NCBI GenBank assembly: GCA_030726065.1
Contig: JANREK010000010.1
Coordinates: 132,144 to 196,143, forward strand
Reading direction: 5' to 3'
Length of the DNA stretch: 64,000 nt
From: Sediminibacterium sp.
GTDB taxonomy: Bacteria; Bacteroidota; Bacteroidia; Chitinophagales; Chitinophagaceae
In this document: one piece after another, positions 53,909-63,743 of the stretch
Position numbering within the stretch: position 1 is the first letter of the stretch
Layout of the letters: each line of letters starts with the position of its first letter
Made by a program: the position numbers and the translations under genes
Notes under the pieces: model-generated
What the model saw: only the letters and a program-made list of their open reading frames with translations
Database searches by the model: none
What the model was told of the DNA's origin: nothing

Positions 53909-54751
53909 TTATTTTTCCCAACCCGTCTCTTTTAATGCGGGATCATTCTCCTTTTTCAAGAAATCAGCATTGGACAAACTAATTGATTCCCAGTTAGTTA
54001 TGGCATTATCGGGCACCAATGCTATAGGTGTTTTCCAAGAAGTGGAGCTTTCATTATATGCCAAATTGGATTGAGAAGCATAACAAGAAATAATGGACCA
54101 TCTTGGGTGATCTGATAAGTTGGCTTCGGAGCGATGTAAAATATTACTATGAAAAAACAAAGCATCTCCTGGTTCTATTTCCACATAAACTAAATCCATT
54201 GTTTTAAGTGCATTGTTTACCATAACCATATCAGCACCCACTTGTTCACCTGCAAAACCATGATTAATACGACCTAATTTATGCGAACCTTTAATCACTT
54301 GTAAACAGCCATTTTGTTTATTCGCTGGCGTTAATGCAACCATCACACTGATTAATTGATCAGGAAACATGAATTGATTTTTGTACCAATAACCATAATC
54401 TTGGTGCCATTCCCAGGCACCTCCTACTTTTGGTTCCTTTTGCATCAATTTGGAATGAAAATGACAAACAGGTGCATCACTATCTAATAATGCAGCTATA
54501 CTATTCACGATTCGTTCACTACGTGTTAAATAACCAAAAACATCATTACCTGGTGTAAACCAAAGTGATAATTTTGAATTTTTACCGTTTTGATCCGTTA
54601 CATTAATGGCATTATTTTCCATCGCATTGTCCCCTATTGCAGTACTGTAAAGCTTTTCAACCGCTTTTGGTGCTAAAAAGTTTTTAACAATCACATATCC
54701 ATCTTTATGAAAGGATGCAATTTGTTGCGGGGTTAAAGTAGTCGTTGACAT
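53909..54751 (-). CDS. Phytanoyl-CoA dioxygenase (PhyH) family protein
   Basis: FHKDGYVIVKNFL; WEWHQDYGYWYKNQ (HxD); SNILHRSEANLSDHPRWSI. Confidence 0.9.
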   Translation of the reverse strand: MSTTTLTPQQIASFHKDGYVIVKNFLAPKAVEKLYSTAIGDNAMENNAINVTDQNGKNSKLSLWFTPGNDVFGYLTRSERIVNSIAALLDSDAPVCHFHSKLMQKEPKVGGAWEWHQDYGYWYKNQFMFPDQLISVMVALTPANKQNGCLQVIKGSHKLGRINHGFAGEQVGADMVMVNNALKTMDLVYVEIEPGDALFFHSNILHRSEANLSDHPRWSIISCYASQSNLAYNESSTSWKTPIALVPDNAITNWESISLSNADFLKKENDPALKETGWEK

Positions 54752-54930
54752 AGTTATTGTTTTACAATGGTTACTAAATATAATTATTAATTTAGAATTA
54801 ATAAAATCAGCACTGCTAAATGTATATTGTTACAACTAAATTGGTGAATTATTCATTAAATTCATACAAGGAAACAAACCATTTTATATATTAAATTAGC
54901 TTTTTGAAAGCAAATAAATGAGAGCGCAAA

Positions 54931-55887
54931 ATGAAAATATCTAAAGAAGATATCTTAAGTGCACATGACCGTATTAAACCCTATATACATCGCACGCCGG
55001 TAATGACCAACCAGAGTATTAATGAAATGACTGGCATTGATTTTTATTTTAAGTGCGAGAACTTTCAAAAAATTGGGGCTTTTAAAATAAGAGGTGGCAT
55101 GAATGCGACGCTCACGCTGAGTGCAGATCAATTAAAAAATGGAATTGCAACACATTCCTCAGGTAATCACGCGCAAGCCTTGGCATATGCTGCAAAAACA
55201 TTGGGTATCAAAGCATACATCGTTATGCCTAAATCCTCCCCGCAGGTAAAAGTGGATGCCGTGAAAGGTTATGGTGCTACTGTAATAATATGTGAAGCAA
55301 ATCAGGCAGCAAGAGAGGAAGCTTTAAATAAAGTAGTAGCAGAAACAGACGCAGAATTTATTCACCCCTACGACGACTATCGCGTCATTACCGGTCAAGC
55401 TACTTGCGTTAAAGAATTATTGGAAGAAGTGCCTGATCTAGATGTCGTAATTACACCAGTGGGTGGCGGTGGTTTATTATCAGGCACCTGTTTAGGTGCA
55501 TCTTATTTTAAACCGGGTGTGAAAGTATATGGCGGAGAGCCAGAAGGAGCGGCCGATGCGGTTTTAAGTTTACAATCAGGCAAGGTAGAAAAAGCACCAT
55601 TTATTGAAACCATCGCTGACGGATTACTGACTACCTTAAGTAAACAAACCTTAGGGATTATAAAAGAACATGTATCCGATATTTTATTAGTATCCGAAGC
55701 AGAAATCATAAATGCACTTCGATTGGTGTATGAAAGAATGAAAATAATTGTTGAACCTAGTTGTGTAGTGCCATTTGCGGCAGCCATGCGCAATGCAAAT
55801 ATATTTAAAGGAAAAAAAGTGGGTATTATTTTAACAGGTGGTAATGTGGATTTAACTAAATTTGGAACTTGGTTCCCAGCAAAATAA
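54931..55887 (+). CDS. PLP-dependent threonine/serine dehydratase (or serine racemase-like)
   Basis: KCENFQKIGAFKIRGGMNA; SSGNHAQALAYAAK; VGGGGLLSGTCLG; LTGGNVDL. Confidence 0.92.
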   Translation: MKISKEDILSAHDRIKPYIHRTPVMTNQSINEMTGIDFYFKCENFQKIGAFKIRGGMNATLTLSADQLKNGIATHSSGNHAQALAYAAKTLGIKAYIVMPKSSPQVKVDAVKGYGATVIICEANQAAREEALNKVVAETDAEFIHPYDDYRVITGQATCVKELLEEVPDLDVVITPVGGGGLLSGTCLGASYFKPGVKVYGGEPEGAADAVLSLQSGKVEKAPFIETIADGLLTTLSKQTLGIIKEHVSDILLVSEAEIINALRLVYERMKIIVEPSCVVPFAAAMRNANIFKGKKVGIILTGGNVDLTKFGTWFPAK

Positions 55888-55914
55888 AATAGTAAAATTT
55901 GAATTCGTTAGCAT

Positions 55915-57213
55915 ATGAAAAATGCATCTTTAAAAATAAATCAACTACTTATAGTAGGTAGTATTATGGTATTTGCTTTTGCGATTACAATTAAAGGTAA
56001 TAGCCAAGTACTTTCATTTGAAACTGTGAAAAGTAATAAGTTTGATTATTCCAAACTTGCACAAATAGATACGCTTGTAAATAAATATGTAAGTAATCGA
56101 TGGTTAATCGGTTCAACCGTAATAATTATTAAAGACAATCAGGTGGTTTACCACAAAGGTTTTGGATACGCCAACGAAGCAAGTAAAAAAGTAATGCCAA
56201 ACAATGCAATTTACCGCATCATGAGTCAAACCAAAGCTATTACCAGCTTAGCAATTATGCAATTATATGAACAAGGTAAAATAAGCCTTGACCAAAACGT
56301 TTCAACCATTATATCCAGTTTTAAAAATCCTACTGTATTGAAGGATTTTAATGAAAAGGACAGTAGCTACACCACAGTGCCCGCAAAAAGAGAATTAACA
56401 ATACGTGATTTGTTAACGCATACCTCTGGTATTGATTATACAGCCATTGGTACCCCTAAAATGAAAGTAATTTATAGCAAAGCTGGCATCCCATCAGGTT
56501 TAGGTGATTTTAATGCGAGTTTATTAGATAGAATGAAAATACTTGGAACTTTACCTTTAAAACATCAGCCAGGTGAAAAATTTACCTATGGATTGAATAC
56601 TGATCTGCTTGGCTGTATTGTTGAAGTGGTGAGTGGCTTATCCTTAGAAGCTTATTGTCAAAAAAATATTTTTGATCCATTAGGAATGAAGGATACTTAT
56701 TTCAATGTTCCTATGTCAAAAGCGGAAAGAATGCCGACAGTTTATACGGAAGATGATTCCAATAAAATTATTGAATGGTCGCCCACCTTTAGAGATATCA
56801 ATCCCAATTATCCAATCATCCCTAAAACTTATTTCTCAGGTGGCGCAGGTTTATCTTCAACCGCGTATGACTATGCCATATTTTTACAAATGATTTTGAA
56901 TGGTGGCAAGTACAATGGCAAACAAATTATTGCACCAAGAACTGCTGAAATTATGACAAGCCCACAGTTAGATTTTAAATTTAATGGGCAGGATGATTTT
57001 AGTTTGGGTTTTTCTGTTACTTCTGAAAAATCAGCCAATTTAAATTTTAGAAACAAGGGGTCCTTTTCCTGGGGAGGTTATTATGGCACTAGTTATTGGG
57101 CTGATCCAAAAGATAAAATGGTCGTACTAATCATGACACAGCATGATCCAAATTCACATGGTGAACTTAGTGGCATTATCGAAAGAATTATTTACGGTAG
57201 CAGAATAAACTAA
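55915..57213 (+). CDS. Class C beta-lactamase-family serine hydrolase
   Basis: YRIMSQTKAITSLAIMQL (SxxK), YGLNTDLLG (YxN-like), DLLTHTSGIDY. Confidence 0.88.
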   Translation: MKNASLKINQLLIVGSIMVFAFAITIKGNSQVLSFETVKSNKFDYSKLAQIDTLVNKYVSNRWLIGSTVIIIKDNQVVYHKGFGYANEASKKVMPNNAIYRIMSQTKAITSLAIMQLYEQGKISLDQNVSTIISSFKNPTVLKDFNEKDSSYTTVPAKRELTIRDLLTHTSGIDYTAIGTPKMKVIYSKAGIPSGLGDFNASLLDRMKILGTLPLKHQPGEKFTYGLNTDLLGCIVEVVSGLSLEAYCQKNIFDPLGMKDTYFNVPMSKAERMPTVYTEDDSNKIIEWSPTFRDINPNYPIIPKTYFSGGAGLSSTAYDYAIFLQMILNGGKYNGKQIIAPRTAEIMTSPQLDFKFNGQDDFSLGFSVTSEKSANLNFRNKGSFSWGGYYGTSYWADPKDKMVVLIMTQHDPNSHGELSGIIERIIYGSRIN

Positions 57214-57221
57214 TTCCACTA

Positions 57222-57566
57222 TTAATTTAAATGACTTAAGAATGGGGTTTTACTCCATTTTTTTGTTATTTCAATCCATGCGCCTGTATGCTCATTAATG
57301 TTCATTAAAAAATCCCAGGCTTCCACCATTAGGCTTTTTTTAATGTTGGTACTTTTATAAGTTTGATTTAATTCTACCTTACCTACAATTTCTCCGTTTA
57401 ATAAATACACAGTCTGATTGATAATTTTACCTACTACTTTTTTATTGTGACCAAAAAAGCAATCTCCAATTAAAATACCAATGACATGTTCATGATTGGT
57501 GTCTAAAATCATCATGTTTTCGATATATGCGATAGTTTCTTTTTTTTGATCTTGTATTAAATACAT
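57222..57566 (-). CDS. Small protein with repeated beta motifs (4-fold beta-flower-like)
   Basis: Repeats of I.D.....IG..IGD.....K.VGKI...VYLLNGEIVGKV type; short conserved-looking ORF. Confidence 0.5.
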   Translation of the reverse strand: MYLIQDQKKETIAYIENMMILDTNHEHVIGILIGDCFFGHNKKVVGKIINQTVYLLNGEIVGKVELNQTYKSTNIKKSLMVEAWDFLMNINEHTGAWIEITKKWSKTPFLSHLN

Positions 57567-57625
57567 AATGATGGTGTTAATGATTTGAAATAAAATTGTT
57601 TAATAGGTATTTGAGGTCAGGTATT

Positions 57626-58618
57626 TTATGCTTTTGCTAATGTATTGTTCATTAAAACCTCCACAATATCCTTGGTAGAATGGGTTAAGGAAATTTTTAC
57701 GGAATTATCTTGATTAATCCAACTTTTGAAATGTTCTCCAAAATGTTGGTCTAATTTTTTTAAAACTTTTACACCCATTTTTTTTAAAGCCTCCGCATTA
57801 CATTCTTGTTCAAAATGTTTTACAATAGGAATACTCAACAGCTTTTTATTCAAATACATTGCCTCCGCAGGTGTTTCAAAGCCACCAGCAGTGATTATGG
57901 CATGGCATCTTATTAAGCTATTCGTAAATGAAGCGTTACTAATTGGGAACAAGGTAATGTTTTTTGAATTAGTTATCTGCGTTACTTCCTTTGTAAACAC
58001 CTCAAAATGAAATTGTGATTGTGCGTGTAAAAAAGGAGTAATGTATGCAATCGCATATTGAGGTAAATACACAGAAATATGTCCATCATTTACTTTATTA
58101 GCACTTACAATTTCATCTTTAATGATTGGGTTAAATATATGATCATCATAGGCTTCAAAATGAAGACCAAGATAGGAGGTGCTTTTTACAAAATGGGCTA
58201 AAACCAAATTACCAATGGGGTTGATTGATTTCGCCCTAGGGGTTAATTTACTCTGAAAACTTGCTTGGTGTCCAAATTGGATACTTTTTTTTCGTTTAAT
58301 ACCACAAGCGAGCGAAGTAATAAATTCAAAATCATTGATGATTAAGTCATAATGATCAATAGGCAAAGACTTGGCATCTTTGTATAGTTTAAAAGAAATA
58401 GATTTTGCAATATTGGTATAATCCAACCCACCTGTATGTTTGTAATGCAAACTTAGTCCTTGACTTTTGTACTTAATTGGGATACGCGTATTTAATTGAG
58501 AAGTTGATCCACTTAAAAAAAAGTCCACCTCCCCGTATTTTTGTAAGTAAGGATACAATTGTTCAGCCCTACTTAAATGACCATTCCCTGTCCCTTGAAT
58601 TGCGTAAAATATTTTCAT
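57626..58618 (-). CDS. GT-B glycosyltransferase (MJ1255/VC2487-like), candidate lipid glycosyltransferase
   Basis: IFYAIQGTGNGHLSRAEQLYPYL N-terminus; IITAGGFETPAEAMYLNKKLLSIPI C-terminal GT28-like motif. Confidence 0.82.
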   Translation of the reverse strand: MKIFYAIQGTGNGHLSRAEQLYPYLQKYGEVDFFLSGSTSQLNTRIPIKYKSQGLSLHYKHTGGLDYTNIAKSISFKLYKDAKSLPIDHYDLIINDFEFITSLACGIKRKKSIQFGHQASFQSKLTPRAKSINPIGNLVLAHFVKSTSYLGLHFEAYDDHIFNPIIKDEIVSANKVNDGHISVYLPQYAIAYITPFLHAQSQFHFEVFTKEVTQITNSKNITLFPISNASFTNSLIRCHAIITAGGFETPAEAMYLNKKLLSIPIVKHFEQECNAEALKKMGVKVLKKLDQHFGEHFKSWINQDNSVKISLTHSTKDIVEVLMNNTLAKA

Positions 58619-58629
58619 AGGATCAGCTT

Positions 58630-59496
58630 TTACATAGATACCTGAAAGGCAACTTCCTGCGTAATGACACTTAATTCCTCTTGCAGTTGTCTGATTTTAC
58701 TTTTTGTATTAGTTTCTTCAAATTTTTTAGGATCATATTGGTATAAGCGCCAAGCATTATCAAAATATTCTAATGATGTTAAATTTTCAATCCAATCACC
58801 GCTATTTAAATAAGTAACGGACCCCTTTTCGGTGGTTACGATACGTTGTTGTGGCTGATGAATATGACCGCAAATAACATATTGGTAATTATTCTCGATG
58901 GCTAATTCAGCTGCAGTTTGTTCAAAATTATTGATCCAGGATACTGCTTTTTTTACCCCATTCTTAACACTCTTACTTAAACTCATTTTTTCCTTACCCA
59001 TTATTTTTAAACTCCAGTTTAAAAGGCTATTAATAAGAATTAATAAATCATACCCATACCCACCCAATTTCGCTAATAGCTTAGCGCTTCCCTTGGTTGT
59101 TCTATCAAATACGTCACCATGAAAAACCCAGTTTTTTTCTCCATTGATTTCAAAAACAATTTTGTCAGTCAATTGAATATTACCCATCTCAAAGTCGGCA
59201 TATTTCCGTAAAGCTTCATCATGATTACCGGTGATATATATCACTTTTGTGTCCTTACTCGCCATACTAAATATTTGTTTGATCACTGCCATATGACTTT
59301 TAGGGAAATAACGCTTATTGAATTGCCAAATGTCAATAATGTCGCCATTCAAAATCAAAGTTTTAGGTTTTATACTTTTTAAATAATTAAGTACTTCCTT
59401 AGCTTGACATCCAAATGTGCCTAAATGCAGGTCACTTACGATACATATTTCCATTGGTCGCTTGTCCATGGGTTGTATTTTATGTAAATAACGCAA
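58630..59496 (-). CDS. Metallophosphoesterase (LpxH/PlcP-like)
   Basis: CIVSDLHLGTFG, LNGDIIDIWQF, TGNHDE, FHGDVFD, ICGHIHQPQQR, YLNSGDWIENLTSLE. Confidence 0.88.
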   Translation of the reverse strand: MRYLHKIQPMDKRPMEICIVSDLHLGTFGCQAKEVLNYLKSIKPKTLILNGDIIDIWQFNKRYFPKSHMAVIKQIFSMASKDTKVIYITGNHDEALRKYADFEMGNIQLTDKIVFEINGEKNWVFHGDVFDRTTKGSAKLLAKLGGYGYDLLILINSLLNWSLKIMGKEKMSLSKSVKNGVKKAVSWINNFEQTAAELAIENNYQYVICGHIHQPQQRIVTTEKGSVTYLNSGDWIENLTSLEYFDNAWRLYQYDPKKFEETNTKSKIRQLQEELSVITQEVAFQVSM

Positions 59497-59522
59497 TACG
59501 CTGTAACTTTAATGTTTCCAGC

Positions 59523-59563
59523 ATGTTACCATAGTATTAAGAAATAGTGAACAGAATATTACT
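59523..59563 (+). promoter_or_regulatory. 11-bp-phased direct-repeat element (PHO-box-like) between the PlcP-like gene and ppk
   Basis: GTTACCatagt ATTAAGaaata GTGAACagaat ATTACT; gapless alignment to 46145-46183. Confidence 0.55.
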
Positions 59564-59578
59564 TAATCTTGAATTAAC

Positions 59579-59586
59579 TAAATTTG
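59579..59586 (+). promoter_or_regulatory. Promoter -7 element TAAATTTG for ppk
   Basis: Exact TAnnTTTG 16 bp downstream of the repeat element and 22 bp before the 59608 ATG. Confidence 0.5.
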
Positions 59587-59607
59587 TACTACAAATTTGT
59601 ATACATT

Positions 59608-61671
59608 ATGAAGCATGAGTTTATACCTAGAGATATTAGCTGGCTTAGCTTTAATGCAAGGGTTTTACAGGAAGCCAATGATCCAACAGTTACTTTAAAG
59701 GATAGAATCCGCTTTTTAGGTATTTTTTCAAATAATTTAGACGAATTTTTCAGGGTACGGGTAGCTACCTTAAAAAGAATGGTTGAATTTGTTGATAAAA
59801 AGAAGAATACCAATATAGATATTCTTGAATCACCACAATTAATACTCGATGAAATTCAAAGAGTCGTTTTAAAACAACAAAGTGAATTTACACGCATTTG
59901 GGGGAACATTAATAAAGAATTAATAAAAAGAAAAGTATTAATAATTAATGAGCGAAAATTAAATGCCGTACAAAAGGAATTTGTTAGAGATTATTTTGAC
60001 AATGTAGTGCGCCCATACATTATTCCTTTAATGATTGAAAATTTACCAGAGCTTCCCTATTTAAGAGATAAGAGTTTGTATTTGGCAATTGTGATGAAAA
60101 ATAAGATGGATGCTTATCATGAAAAATTTTCATTAATTGAAATTCCCTCAAAATCCATAGGCAGATTCGTTATTTTACCATCTAAAGGTGCTACAAAATC
60201 AATCATTTTATTAGAAGATATTGTGAAGTATAATTTACCGATTATATTTTCACATTTCAAGTTCAATAAATTTGAAGCGCATGTATTTAAAATAACCAAG
60301 GATGCTGAAATTGATTTAGACCAAGAAGTTGGATTAAATTTTGTAGAAAAAATTTCAAAAGGAATTAAAAACAGACGAAAAGGAAAGCCTGTGCGTTTTG
60401 TATACGACAAAGAGATGAATGCTGAACTACTTGATTTTTTAATTCAAAAGCTACATTTAACTCGAAAAAGCAGTATCATACCAGGAGGGCATATTCATAA
60501 TTTTAGACATTTTATGGATTTTCCAGATGTTTTAGTGGAAAAAGTGGAACGACCTAAGCCCTTCATCCACCCTTCCTTTAGAAATAAGAATCAGGTTTCA
60601 GAAGTGATATTACAGAAAGATGTTTTGTTACATTTTCCTTACCACAGTTTTGATCCTGTAATTGATATGTTAAGGGAGGCCGCTATGGATGATGCGGTAG
60701 AATCCATCAAAATAACTGCTTACCGATTGGCTAGCAATTCAAAAGTGATCAACGCCTTAATCAATGCGGCACGTAATGGGAAAAAAGTAACGGTGTTTTT
60801 AGAATTAAAAGCAAGGTTTGATGAAGAAGCCAACTTGGAGTGGAAAACATTGATGGAAGAAGAAGGCGTAAAAGTTTTAGTGGGTATTCCTAATGCAAAA
60901 GTGCACGCTAAAATTTGTATCATACAAAAAAGAGTGGAAAAAAAGCTACTACAATATGGATTCATAAGCACTGGAAATTTAAATGAAAAAACTGCTAGGG
61001 TTTATGCTGATCATTGTTTATTGACAGCCTCTAGGCCCTTATTAACGGAAGTGAATAAAGTTTTCACTTACCTAGAAACATGGCAAATGGGTGATAAGCC
61101 CATTGGCAAAACCAGAAACCTACTTATTTCGCCGATCAATATGCGCAATTCAATTATCCAATTAATTGAAAATGAGATAAAGCATGCGAAACAAGGAAGG
61201 GTTGCTAAAATAATTATCAAATCAAATTCAATCAGTGACCACACACTCATTGATCATTTATACAAGGCAACCAAAGCGGATGTGGAAGTACATTTAATTA
61301 TTCGTGGAATATTGACATTGAAAAAGGGAAGTGAAAAATTGAAAAATAAATTAAACGCTATAAGTATTGTAGATCAATATTTAGAGCATGCCAGAGTGAT
61401 GATTTTTCATAATAAAGGAAATGAAAAAGTATACATTTCAAGTGCCGATTGGATGGTTCGTAACCTAGATCATCGAATTGAAGTTGCTGCACCTATTTTA
61501 GATGTAAAATTAAAAAAAGAATTGGTTGAGATCACCAATATTCAATTGAAAGACAATCAAAAAGCCAGAATTTTGGATGAAAATTTAGGCAATAATTATG
61601 TATCTTTCGTTGGTAAAAAACATTGCAAATCACAGGTAGCTACTTACAACTACTTAATTGGTAAAAAATAA
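59608..61671 (+). CDS. ppk1: Polyphosphate kinase 1
   Basis: MKHEFIPRDISWLSFNARVLQEA; FSNNLDEFFRVRVA; VHAKICII; STGNLNEKTARVYAD. Start moved to the MKHEF Met. Confidence 0.96.
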   Translation: MKHEFIPRDISWLSFNARVLQEANDPTVTLKDRIRFLGIFSNNLDEFFRVRVATLKRMVEFVDKKKNTNIDILESPQLILDEIQRVVLKQQSEFTRIWGNINKELIKRKVLIINERKLNAVQKEFVRDYFDNVVRPYIIPLMIENLPELPYLRDKSLYLAIVMKNKMDAYHEKFSLIEIPSKSIGRFVILPSKGATKSIILLEDIVKYNLPIIFSHFKFNKFEAHVFKITKDAEIDLDQEVGLNFVEKISKGIKNRRKGKPVRFVYDKEMNAELLDFLIQKLHLTRKSSIIPGGHIHNFRHFMDFPDVLVEKVERPKPFIHPSFRNKNQVSEVILQKDVLLHFPYHSFDPVIDMLREAAMDDAVESIKITAYRLASNSKVINALINAARNGKKVTVFLELKARFDEEANLEWKTLMEEEGVKVLVGIPNAKVHAKICIIQKRVEKKLLQYGFISTGNLNEKTARVYADHCLLTASRPLLTEVNKVFTYLETWQMGDKPIGKTRNLLISPINMRNSIIQLIENEIKHAKQGRVAKIIIKSNSISDHTLIDHLYKATKADVEVHLIIRGILTLKKGSEKLKNKLNAISIVDQYLEHARVMIFHNKGNEKVYISSADWMVRNLDHRIEVAAPILDVKLKKELVEITNIQLKDNQKARILDENLGNNYVSFVGKKHCKSQVATYNYLIGKK

Positions 61672-61677
61672 AATACT

Positions 61678-62559
61678 TTGATACTTGCAGCAATAGATAT
61701 TGGTAGTAACGCGGTCAGATTACTCATTTGTGAAGTAATAAAAAAAGGGAAAGCCACAGAATTTAATAAATTGAATCTTTTAAGAATCCCAGTTCGATTA
61801 GGGTTTGACGTTTTTGAAAAAGGGCATATTGGTGGACAAAAAAAGAAGATGCTTATTAATACCATCAAGGCATTTAACAATTTAATGAAGGTTTACGAAG
61901 TTGATCACTATATGGCTTGTGCAACAAGTGCCATGCGTGATGCTGAAAATGCCAAAGAAATAATAAAAGAAATTAAATTCGAAACCAGTATTGAAATTGA
62001 GGTAATCACTGGTGAATTAGAGGCAGAAATAATTTACGAAAATCATATTGCAGAACTATTAGATAGCGATAAAAGCTATCTGTATATTGATGTGGGTGGT
62101 GGAAGTACCGAGCTTACTTTATATCATAAATCCAATATAATACTGCAAAAATCATTTAATATTGGTACTGTTCGTATACTTACAAAAAAGGTCAAGGACG
62201 AAACTTGGGATGAAATGAAAGAAGCCTTAAAGGAACTTTCAAAAAAATACGAAAATACCATTGGGATTGGATCGGGAGGTAATATCAATAAACTATTTTC
62301 AATTAGCGGAGCAAAAGCAGGAAAATCAATTTCATATGAAACTTTGAAAGATATTTATAAGGAAATGGAGCCGCTCGCTATAGATGAAAGAATGAAAAAA
62401 TACACGATCAAAGAAGATCGGGCTGAAGTTATTGTACCTGCATTGACTATTTATAATGCGATATGCAAATGGAGTAATATTTCTGAAATCCATGTACCGA
62501 AAATAGGACTAGCCGATGGGCTTATCCACCATTTATATGATATGGTTATATATGACTAA
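61678..62559 (+). CDS. ppx: Exopolyphosphatase (Ppx/GppA), TTG start
   Basis: ILAAIDIGSNAVRLLI; CATSAMRDAEN; YIDVGGGSTELTL; 6 bp after the ppk stop. Confidence 0.92.
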   Translation: MILAAIDIGSNAVRLLICEVIKKGKATEFNKLNLLRIPVRLGFDVFEKGHIGGQKKKMLINTIKAFNNLMKVYEVDHYMACATSAMRDAENAKEIIKEIKFETSIEIEVITGELEAEIIYENHIAELLDSDKSYLYIDVGGGSTELTLYHKSNIILQKSFNIGTVRILTKKVKDETWDEMKEALKELSKKYENTIGIGSGGNINKLFSISGAKAGKSISYETLKDIYKEMEPLAIDERMKKYTIKEDRAEVIVPALTIYNAICKWSNISEIHVPKIGLADGLIHHLYDMVIYD

Positions 62560-62568
62560 TTAGGTTAA

Positions 62569-63672
62569 TTAACTTTCCTTGGCAGGCTGAATACAATTTT
62601 TTAATATAGTCGTCAAATCCTCAAACGCATCCGTTGCATTATTGCAGAGAATGATTAATGTTTTATTTGTTTTTAAAAACCTGATAATGATGGTTTTATA
62701 ACCTGGGTTATCACCATTGTGCCATACTATATTTTCACCAAGCTTTAAATCCCACCCAAATCCATAATTGGAAATAGTCCCATTATTTAAATGCATGGGC
62801 GTAAAGGCTTCTGTCAGGGTAGTTTGATTGATTAAAATGTTGGAATATAGGGCCTGATCCCATTTTAAAAGATCAGCTACGGTTGAACTTATCCTTCCTG
62901 GTCCTTTTCTATTCCCTAACCAAATGGTATAATTTGATGAAGGAAATGAATCAGCTCTTATATAGGCGCTCTTTTCTGGAACATACACATGTCCTAAAGC
63001 AAAATTTTTAATGGCTGCCTTTTCAGCTAAACTACGAATGGCAGTATGATTCATTTTTAACTTATTGAATATTTCAGTATTGCAAAATTCAATAAAATCC
63101 CTACCGCTTACTTTTTCAACGATGCTGGCTAATAGTACATAGCCCGTATTACTATATAAATATTTTTCACCCGGTTCAAATAATTTGGATGGTGCATATT
63201 TATTTAAATAGTTAATAATATCATCATTGCCGGCCACTTTTGATTTATCCCAATAAGCATCCATAATTGCTTGGTAATCGGAAAGTCCGCTAGTATGCGT
63301 AAGTAGCTGACGTATGGTAATTCCCTTGTAAGGAATGTTGATGTACTTTTCAACTAAGTCATCATAATTTAATAAACCTTTTTCTTTAACCATCATTATG
63401 GTCATGGAAGTAAACTGCTTACTGACTGAGGCTAATTCAAAGATGCTATTTTTATTTAAAGCCTTTCCATTGGCATAATTGATATAACCTACTGCTTTAT
63501 TATATTTCACTTTGCCATCTTCTGCTATAACCACTACCCCACTAAATTTATTATTGGAAACCAGGTTGCTTATTATGCTATCCACTTTCCCGTAATTAAT
63601 ACGCTGTGAAAAAACAGTGCTAAAACAAAATACAAAAGCAATTGTAATGTATACCCTGAATAATTTTTTCAT
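62569..63672 (-). CDS. Beta-lactamase-family serine hydrolase
   Basis: FELASVSKQFTSMTIMMV (SxxK), YSNTGYVLLASIVE (YxN), HNGDNPGYKT. Confidence 0.9.
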   Translation of the reverse strand: MKKLFRVYITIAFVFCFSTVFSQRINYGKVDSIISNLVSNNKFSGVVVIAEDGKVKYNKAVGYINYANGKALNKNSIFELASVSKQFTSMTIMMVKEKGLLNYDDLVEKYINIPYKGITIRQLLTHTSGLSDYQAIMDAYWDKSKVAGNDDIINYLNKYAPSKLFEPGEKYLYSNTGYVLLASIVEKVSGRDFIEFCNTEIFNKLKMNHTAIRSLAEKAAIKNFALGHVYVPEKSAYIRADSFPSSNYTIWLGNRKGPGRISSTVADLLKWDQALYSNILINQTTLTEAFTPMHLNNGTISNYGFGWDLKLGENIVWHNGDNPGYKTIIIRFLKTNKTLIILCNNATDAFEDLTTILKNCIQPAKES

Positions 63673-63743
63673 ATTATTAAGTTAGTTAAAAATAATAAAA
63701 AGCGCAATACCATTCATGACACTTAAATATACAAATAATAAAT

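Noticed and set aside
53853-54074. 73-aa plus-strand ORF between xylB and the PhyH gene
   Set aside because: Mostly antisense to the PhyH coding region; no domain signal.
54918-54944. Short ORF MRAQNENI* overlapping the threonine dehydratase start
   Set aside because: Could easily occur by chance; no terminator/antiterminator structure and no pathway-relevant codon enrichment.
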